DNA from: JANYBV01 sp043763155 | Lineage (GTDB): Bacteria > Pseudomonadota > Alphaproteobacteria > Rickettsiales > SXRF01 | DNA length: 64,000 nt | Direction of reading: 5' to 3' | NCBI GenBank assembly: GCA_043763155.1 | Contig: JAYULW010000065.1 | Span: 1-64,000, forward strand | Part shown: piece after piece, positions 58,489-64,000 of the stretch | Layout: the number at the start of each line of letters is the position of its first letter | Position numbering within the stretch: position 1 is the stretch's first letter | Position numbers and translations under genes: made by a program | The notes under the pieces: model-generated | The model's database searches: none | Told to the model about the DNA's origin: nothing | The model's input: only the letters and a program-made list of their open reading frames with translations

Positions 58489-60153
58489 CTAAACCCGTGC
58501 AACCTGCACTTCGATGACGGGTTTTTTGTTGATTTCGCGCTTGAAGAACTTGCGCACGCACATGCGCACAGCTTCTTTCACGGTTTCGTCGTTGCCTTTG
58601 GATTTGAGCTTGGACACGGCGTCGCCCACTTCGGCTTCGCATTCTTCCATCAGCTCGTCGTCTTCTTTGGGGTCCAGCAAGCCGGGGGCGGAAAGCTGCA
58701 CGGGGTGCATAAGTTCGCCCTGCTTGCCCATGACGAGGCTTACGAAGACCGCGCCGTCGTCGCGCAGCTTGCGGCGGGTGCGGATGACTTCGCCGTCGGT
58801 GGAAATCAGCGACGTGCCGTCAATGGCGACGTAGCCAGCTTGTACCGTGCCGATGACGCTTGCTTCGCCTTCTTCAAGCCAGACCACTGCGCCGTTGAAG
58901 GCTTGCACGGTTTCGGGCACGCCGAGTTCGCGGGCGAGTTTGCCGTGTTCGTGCAAATGGCGCTGCTCGCCATGCGTGGGCACGGCGATTTTGGGGCGCA
59001 CCATGGCGTACATGCGTTTCATTTCCTCGCGGGCGGGATGGCCGGAGACGTGGATGAAGTAATCTTTTTCGGTGATGACTTCGATTTTCTTCTCGATCAG
59101 CTTGTTGTTGATCCAGTTGATGCGCTGTTCGTTGCCGGGGATTTTGCGGCTGGAAAAGATGACCGTGTCGCCGGGCGTTAAGCGAATGGTGGGGTGTTCG
59201 CCGCGGGCAATGCGCGAGAGCGCGGCGCGGGGTTCGCCCTGACAGCCGGTGCAAAGCAGCAGCACGTCGCCCTTAGGCAGGTTCATCACTTCGCGGTCGG
59301 ATACGAATTCCACATCATGGTCGAGGTAGCCGCTTTCGCGCGCGGCTTCCACCACGCGGTGGAGGCTGCGGCCAGCGAGTGCGATGTGGCGGCCTGCTTC
59401 TTCGGCGGCCTGAATGACGGTTGCCACGCGGGCGAGGTTGGACGCGAAGGTGGTGACGACCACGCGGTTGTCGCAGGCTTTGATGGCTTCAATGAGGTGT
59501 TTGCGCACTTCGCCTTCGGAGCCGGATTCGCCTTCGACGAACACGTTGGTGGAGTCGCAGACCATGGCGAGTACTTTGCCGTCGCCGTATTTTTTCAGCA
59601 AATCATAGTTCGATGCGGGGCCGATCATGGGGGCTTCGTCGAACTTCCAGTCGCCGGTGTGCATGACCACGCCTTTTTCGGTGGTGATGGCGACGGCCTG
59701 CATTTCCGGGATGGAGTGGGTGAGTTCAACCAGCTCGATGCCGAAGGGGCCGATCTTTACGTTGCCGCCGACATCAATGGGGATGATGGTGGGTTTTTTG
59801 CCGGGGCCCATGTCGCCGATTTTGTTCTTGAGAAATGCAGCGGTGAAGGGGGTTGCGTAGATGGGGCAATCCAGCTCGCGCCAGATGTAGGGCACGGCGC
59901 CAAGGTGATCTTCGTGCGCGTGGGTGATGACGAGGCCGAGGAGGTCTTTTTTGCGCTCGGCGATGAAGGATACGTCGGGCACGATGACTTCTACGCCGGG
60001 GAGATGGTCAGATGCGAAACCGATGCCGCAATCTACCATCAGCCATTTACCGTTGATGGTGTATAAATTCAGGTTCATGCCCACTTCGTTCGAGCCGCCT
60101 AGCGGTACGAAGAGCAGGTCTTCTTTGTATTTGGAAAAGTCAAAACTGGTCAT
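58489..60153 (-). CDS. rnj: Ribonuclease J
   Basis: RNase J has 5'-3' exonuclease and endonuclease activity on mRNA and rRNA. The 554-residue product has the metallo-beta-lactamase motif HAHEDH (H78, H80, D82, H83), further His in TGDWKFDEAP and VSGHPAREEM, and the beta-CASP insertion. The C-terminal domain is of the usual length. Alphaproteobacteria commonly have one RNase J in this nuo-birA-coaX-rnj order. Its start overlaps the coaX stop (ATGA at 60150-60153). Confidence 0.96.
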   Translation of the reverse strand: MTSFDFSKYKEDLLFVPLGGSNEVGMNLNLYTINGKWLMVDCGIGFASDHLPGVEVIVPDVSFIAERKKDLLGLVITHAHEDHLGAVPYIWRELDCPIYATPFTAAFLKNKIGDMGPGKKPTIIPIDVGGNVKIGPFGIELVELTHSIPEMQAVAITTEKGVVMHTGDWKFDEAPMIGPASNYDLLKKYGDGKVLAMVCDSTNVFVEGESGSEGEVRKHLIEAIKACDNRVVVTTFASNLARVATVIQAAEEAGRHIALAGRSLHRVVEAARESGYLDHDVEFVSDREVMNLPKGDVLLLCTGCQGEPRAALSRIARGEHPTIRLTPGDTVIFSSRKIPGNEQRINWINNKLIEKKIEVITEKDYFIHVSGHPAREEMKRMYAMVRPKIAVPTHGEQRHLHEHGKLARELGVPETVQAFNGAVVWLEEGEASVIGTVQAGYVAIDGTSLISTDGEVIRTRRKLRDDGAVFVSLVMGKQGELMHPVQLSAPGLLDPKEDDELMEECEAEVGDAVSKLKSKGNDETVKEAVRMCVRKFFKREINKKPVIEVQVARV

Positions 60154-60947
60154 GCTAAATGCCTATTCATAATGTAGAGTTCTTTAAGACCGAAAATGGT
60201 CAGGTCAGGCTCCAGATGTTCAATAACGGGGCAGGCTTTCGCGAATAGCGAAGCAAGCCCCCCGGTGGCAATCACCTTCATGCCACCTTTATTATTATTT
60301 TGGCCGTGTTCTTTTTTGATACGCTCGGCGATGCCTTCGATCATGCCGCTGTATCCGTAGTAAATGCCCGACTGCATGGCGCCCACGGTGTTGGTGCCGA
60401 TGACCTTGGAAGGCTTCTGGATGGCGACCGTGGGGAGCTTTGCGGCGGCGCGTTGCAGCGCGTCGAGCGACAGGTTTACGCCGGGGGCGATGATACCGCC
60501 GATGTAGTCGCCCTCGCCGTTTACCACGTCAAACGTGGTTGCGGTACCGAAATCCACCACGATGAGGGCGGTTTTGTAGCGGTTCCACGCGGCGAAGGCG
60601 TTGACCAGACGGTCTGCGCCTACTTCGCGGGGGTTATCAATTTTCACGCCGATGCCGGTATCAATTTTCAGGCGGGGGTCGCCGATTACCAGCAGTTCCA
60701 CCTGAAAATAGCGGCGGGTGAGCTGGCGGAGGTCGAACAAGGCTTGGGGCACTACGGAGGCGAGAACCGCATGTTCGATGGAGGTTGGGGCGATGCCGGA
60801 ATGCTCTAAGACCTGGGTTAGCCACACGCCGTATTCGTCGGAGGTGCGGCGGGCGTCGGTGCTGATGCGCCACTGGCCAGCCAGCGTGTCGCCGTCGAAC
60901 ACCGCGAAAACCACGTTGGTATTGCCTGCGTCTATGACTAAAAGCAT
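60150..60947 (-). CDS. coaX: Type III pantothenate kinase
   Basis: CoaX makes phosphopantothenate, the first step of coenzyme A synthesis. The 265-residue product has the ASKHA phosphate motif LLVIDAGNTNVVFAVFD at its start, a GADRLVNAFAAW segment and DFGTATTFDVV. A late GGLASLF supports the family. The start at 60947 gives the standard Met-Leu-Leu-Val-Ile-Asp N-terminus. It lies 1 base after the birA stop. Translation is coupled to birA and rnj. Confidence 0.94.
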   Translation of the reverse strand: MLLVIDAGNTNVVFAVFDGDTLAGQWRISTDARRTSDEYGVWLTQVLEHSGIAPTSIEHAVLASVVPQALFDLRQLTRRYFQVELLVIGDPRLKIDTGIGVKIDNPREVGADRLVNAFAAWNRYKTALIVVDFGTATTFDVVNGEGDYIGGIIAPGVNLSLDALQRAAAKLPTVAIQKPSKVIGTNTVGAMQSGIYYGYSGMIEGIAERIKKEHGQNNNKGGMKVIATGGLASLFAKACPVIEHLEPDLTIFGLKELYIMNRHLA

Positions 60948-60948
60948 A

Positions 60949-61734
60949 TCAGGCTTCCAAGGACTCGACGGGGAAAACGTCGCCCGCGTGTACCAGATGT
61001 TTTTTGCCGTTATCGAGCTTGAGTTGCAGGCTGCCGCTGGCATCTAACCCTTGGCAGATGCCTTCCATAGTGCCGTCGGGCAGGCGTGCGCAGAGGCGCT
61101 TGTCGAGGCCCCATGCCACGTCGGTCCATTTTTTGCGGATGGGGGTGAAGCCTTTGGTGTTCCAGCTGTTGTAGCAATCTATGAAATGATGCACGAAGCG
61201 CGAGAGGATGATTTTGGCGCTTACCAGCTCCACGCCTGCGTCTTTCAGGCAGGTGGCGGGGAATTCGGTGCCTTTGGGGAAGTTATCCACGTTCACGCCC
61301 ACGCCTACCACCACCCACGGCTTGTCGCTGCCTTCGGTCTGAAAGGATTCGAGCAGGATGCCCGCGAGCTTGCGGTCGTTGAGCAGGATATCGTTCGGCC
61401 ATTTGCATTGCAGGCGGTTGCCTGCGGGCACTAACGCTTCCAAAGATTCGATGACGGATACGGCGGCAACGAAGGAAAGCTGGCTGATGTCTTTCATGGG
61501 TTTTTCGGGCTGGAGCAAGAGCGATACGAAGAGGTTGCCTTCGCTGGATACCCAGTCGCGGCCCATGCGGCCACGGCCGTTTGTTTGGTGCTTGGCCCAG
61601 ATGACCGCGCCGTGGCAGCCGCCGCCCTTGGCGAGGCGCTTGGCTTCTTCGTTGGTGGAGTCAAGGCTGTCAAACGACAGCAGGTGGTAATCGTTCAAGA
61701 GGTTGGATGGGTTTTTCTGTTTTGCAGCAGCCAT
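60949..61734 (-). CDS. birA: Biotin-[acetyl-CoA-carboxylase] ligase, catalytic form
   Basis: BirA attaches biotin to carboxylase carrier proteins. The 261-residue product has the biotinyl-AMP motif GRGRMGRDW (53-61), the family KWPNDILLNDRKLAGIL segment with the biotin-site Lys, and GVGVNVDN. A C-terminal SH3-like domain is present. There is no N-terminal helix-turn-helix, so it is a ligase and not a repressor. The ATG at 61734 shares a base with the nuoN stop (TGATG), and I chose it over a longer in-frame reading. Confidence 0.93.
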   Translation of the reverse strand: MAAAKQKNPSNLLNDYHLLSFDSLDSTNEEAKRLAKGGGCHGAVIWAKHQTNGRGRMGRDWVSSEGNLFVSLLLQPEKPMKDISQLSFVAAVSVIESLEALVPAGNRLQCKWPNDILLNDRKLAGILLESFQTEGSDKPWVVVGVGVNVDNFPKGTEFPATCLKDAGVELVSAKIILSRFVHHFIDCYNSWNTKGFTPIRKKWTDVAWGLDKRLCARLPDGTMEGICQGLDASGSLQLKLDNGKKHLVHAGDVFPVESLEA

Positions 61735-63200
61735 CAACGCAACAAAGCCTCCGCCGCCGCCCGCGCCTGTACCACCAACGGGGTGGGCAGCAGGAAGAAG
61801 AACAAGGTGATAAAGGCGCAAATGGTGATGCCCATATTGACCGCGCAGGAGCAGCATTTGTCGAGTGCGGGTTGTGGCTCATCGAAATACATGACCTTGA
61901 CCACGCGGATGTAATAATAGCCGCTGATGACGCTGGAAAGCACGGCGACTACTGCCAGCCAGTTCAGGCCTGCGTTGCTTGCTGCCAGCAGCACATACAT
62001 TTTGCCGAAGAAGCCGCCCAGCGGGGGGATGCCCGCCATGGCGAACATGAACAGCGAGATGACGATGGCAAGCGCAGGATTGGTTTGCGAGAGGCCGGAA
62101 AGGTCGCTGATGTTTTCAACATATTTGCCTTCGCGGCGCATGAGCAGTACGCAGCCGAACATGCCTGCGCTCATGAAAATATAGAGCGCGAGATAAATTA
62201 GCATGGCTTGTACGCCTGCGGCATTGCCAGCGGCGAGGCCTACCAACAGGAAGCCAACATGGCCGATGGAGCTGTAAGCCAGCAGGCGCTTGATGTTGGT
62301 TTGCATGATTGCGCCGAGCGCGCCGGTGACGAGCGAGGCGACCGCCACGAAAATCACGATCTGCTGCCACTGGGGGGCAAGTGCGCCGAAGGGCTCTAGT
62401 AGCAAGCGGGTGAACAGCGCCATGCCAGCAACCTTGGGAGCGGTGGCGAAAAAGGCGGTGACGGGGGTGGGTGCGCCTTCGTACACGTCAGGCGTCCACA
62501 TGTGGAAGGGTACGGCGGAGACTTTGAAACACAGGCCGATGATGACCATGACGAGACCAACCACTACGCCTTTGGAGGCGGTGGTGTCCATCTGGCCGAA
62601 GAGGGCTGCGAGGGTGTCGAAGCTGGTGGAGCCTGCGAAGCCGTAAATGAGCGAGGTGCCAAACAAAAGCATGCCCGAAGCAAGCGCGCCGAGGACGAAA
62701 TATTTGAGGCCCGCTTCGCTGGATTTGGTGTGGTCGCGCAGGAAAGAGGCCAGCACGTATTGGCAGAGGCTGGAGAGTTCCAGCGCCATGTAAAGCGCGA
62801 GGAAGTCGTTGGCGGAGACCATGCCCATCATGCCCAGCGTGGAAAGCAGGATGAGGATCACGTATTCAAACGGGCGCCCCCCCTCTTCCCGCAGCCAGTC
62901 GGCGGAAAGGAGCAGCACCACCGCGCTTGCGGCGATGATGAGGCATTTGCTGAGGATGGCGAACGGATCGCTGATGAACATGCCGTTCATGGTGACGATG
63001 CGGGCGGGGACCATGCTGATTTCCAGCCATGCGGTGATGGCGAGGATGACGATGCCTGCGAAAATGGTGAAGGAGTCCACCTGCTTGATGCGGTACACGC
63101 CATAGACCAGCAGGAACAGCGTCCAGCCGAGGAGGTACAGCTCGGGGCTGAGCAGCGAGAAGCTAGCAGTTCGAATATCACCCATGACGTTGCCGATCAT
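61734..63200 (-). CDS. nuoN: NADH-quinone oxidoreductase subunit N
   Basis: NuoN is an antiporter-like proton-pumping subunit of complex I in the inner membrane. The 488-residue product has about fourteen hydrophobic helices. Conserved segments include Glu in ALYMALELSSLCQYVL, lysine in AVPFHMWTPDVYEGAPTPV and LLAYSSIGHVGFLLVGLA. Helix 7 and 8 lysines needed for proton transfer appear present. Its start overlaps the nuoM stop as ATGA (63197-63200), and it is followed by birA. Confidence 0.97.
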   Translation of the reverse strand: MIGNVMGDIRTASFSLLSPELYLLGWTLFLLVYGVYRIKQVDSFTIFAGIVILAITAWLEISMVPARIVTMNGMFISDPFAILSKCLIIAASAVVLLLSADWLREEGGRPFEYVILILLSTLGMMGMVSANDFLALYMALELSSLCQYVLASFLRDHTKSSEAGLKYFVLGALASGMLLFGTSLIYGFAGSTSFDTLAALFGQMDTTASKGVVVGLVMVIIGLCFKVSAVPFHMWTPDVYEGAPTPVTAFFATAPKVAGMALFTRLLLEPFGALAPQWQQIVIFVAVASLVTGALGAIMQTNIKRLLAYSSIGHVGFLLVGLAAGNAAGVQAMLIYLALYIFMSAGMFGCVLLMRREGKYVENISDLSGLSQTNPALAIVISLFMFAMAGIPPLGGFFGKMYVLLAASNAGLNWLAVVAVLSSVISGYYYIRVVKVMYFDEPQPALDKCCSCAVNMGITICAFITLFFFLLPTPLVVQARAAAEALLR

Positions 63201-64000
63201 TTTGCCTTCACCCCGGAGTCCGATTTAGTAACAGATACTTGTTTGATGAGCTGCGCCACCGACGGCTCCATCGCGCTGAAATATGCTTTGGGATATATGC
63301 CCAGCCATACCACCATCAGGATGATGGGGATGAAAATAAGGAGTTCGCGGCTGTCTACTTCTTCCAAGGTTTCCACCTCGTTGTTGGCGATGGGGCCGAA
63401 AATGACACGGCGGTAGAGATACAGCATGTATGCAGCGCCCAAGACCACGCCGGAGGTGATGAAGAAGGCGGTGAGGCTGCTTGCTTTGAATACGCCCAGC
63501 AGCACGAGGAATTCGCCCACGAAGCCGGAGGTGCTTGGAAGACCAACGGATGCCATGGTGAAGAACATGAAGATGGCGGCGAATTTGGGCATGACGTTGA
63601 CCACGCCGCCGTAGCGGTTGATTTCGCGGGTGTGGAGGCGGTCATACAGCACGCCCACGCAGAGGAAGAGCGCGCCGGAGACAAGGCCGTGGCTGATCAT
63701 CTGGATGATGGAGCCTTCGATGCCTTGCATGTTGAATGCGAAGATACCGGCGGTTACGAAGCCCATGTGTGCCACGGAGGAATAGGCGATGAGCTTTTTC
63801 ATGTCCTGCTGCACGAGGGCGACGAGTGAGGTGTAGACGACTGCCACGATGCTTAGGAAGAATACGAAGGGCGCGAAATAGTGCGAGGCTTCGGGCAGCA
63901 TGGGCAGGCTGAAACGGAGGAAGCCGTAGGCACCCATTTTGATGAGGATACCGGCAAGGATGACGGAGCCGGGCGTTGGGGCCTGTACGTGCGCGTCGGG
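63197..64000 (-). CDS. nuoM: NADH-quinone oxidoreductase subunit M, C-terminal part
   Basis: The reading frame is open to the right edge of the window, so the N-terminal part lies outside. The visible 267 residues begin PDAHVQAPTPGSVILAG and continue KMGAYGFLRFSLPMLPEAS, both typical of NuoM. The later LVQQDMKKLIAYSSVAHMGF carries the conserved lysine used in proton pumping. About eight hydrophobic helices are seen. The end is coupled to nuoN. NuoL and the other complex I genes should follow upstream, beyond the window. Confidence 0.96.
   Translation of the reverse strand, partial: PDAHVQAPTPGSVILAGILIKMGAYGFLRFSLPMLPEASHYFAPFVFFLSIVAVVYTSLVALVQQDMKKLIAYSSVAHMGFVTAGIFAFNMQGIEGSIIQMISHGLVSGALFLCVGVLYDRLHTREINRYGGVVNVMPKFAAIFMFFTMASVGLPSTSGFVGEFLVLLGVFKASSLTAFFITSGVVLGAAYMLYLYRRVIFGPIANNEVETLEEVDSRELLIFIPIILMVVWLGIYPKAYFSAMEPSVAQLIKQVSVTKSDSGVKAK

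Overview
This window is a gene-dense (about 57% G+C by eye) piece of an alphaproteobacterial chromosome. Four things place it there. The cluster dusB-ntrB-ntrC-ntrY-ntrX runs head-to-head with an ispDF fusion, pgpA and a cinA-type gene. A PopZ/DUF2497 protein sits downstream of pcm-like and tolC genes. The order nuoM-nuoN-birA-coaX-rnj (RNase J) is present. The order kdsD-lptC-lptA-lptB is followed by rpoN. I cannot assign a genus. No insertion sequence, prophage, CRISPR array, rRNA or plasmid function is visible, and no stretch over 300 bases lacks a gene.

Layout. 1-1.2 kb: two divergent glycosyltransferases, probably for cell-surface glycans. 1.2-5.7 kb: pyrimidine genes pyrB, a GT-C-like membrane protein, pyrC and pyrF in one coupled minus-strand operon. 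5.8-9.3 kb: a TadD-like lipoprotein with an unknown partner, hemC and tsaD. 9.3-13.1 kb: a ModA-like periplasmic protein, hflX, hfq and malonyl-CoA decarboxylase. 13.2-16 kb: argG, an EamA transporter and an outer-surface protein. 16-22.1 kb: a large orphan protein with kinase-like motifs, amt, an arylsulfotransferase-like protein, metC and a PAS protein. 22.2-30.4 kb: ileS, a pcm-like gene, tolC, popZ and ilvD. 30.4-38.7 kb: nitrogen-response regulators in the order dusB-ntrB-ntrC-ntrY-ntrX, plus two unknown coupled genes. 38.9-47.4 kb: isoprenoid and lipid genes, glmU, rmuC, and lepB-rnc-unknown-era. 47.5-55 kb: small unknown proteins, rpoN, and the LPS export and Kdo genes. 55-64 kb: an RNase D-like gene, a Flp pilin too short for most gene finders, tRNA-Cys, rimO, an unknown gene, rnj, coaX, birA and complex I genes nuoN and nuoM.

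How the parts connect. Nitrogen control is strongly represented (NtrBC, NtrYX, sigma-54, Amt), and the upstream regions of amt and rpoN share a TATTGTC[A/G]TG motif. Envelope building is the second theme: Lpt export, Kdo precursor, GlmU, TolC, signal peptidase and glycosyltransferases. A Flp pilin and a TadD-like lipoprotein suggest that a Tad pilus machine lies elsewhere in the genome. RNA turnover and translation genes (hfq, hflX, rnc, era, rnj, RNase D, tsaD, dusB, rimO, ileS, tRNA-Cys) are the third.

Most of the window is core genome and I do not see a complete new multi-gene system. The best leads are: an RNase D-like gene that seems to start at AUU; a eukaryotic-type IleS with a KYSKR motif and an AT-rich island in its editing region; a dihydroorotase with Gln in place of a metal-binding His; an orphan protein with kinase-like motifs; a family of small glycine-zipper membrane proteins including an adjacent paralogous pair; and the shared promoter motif.
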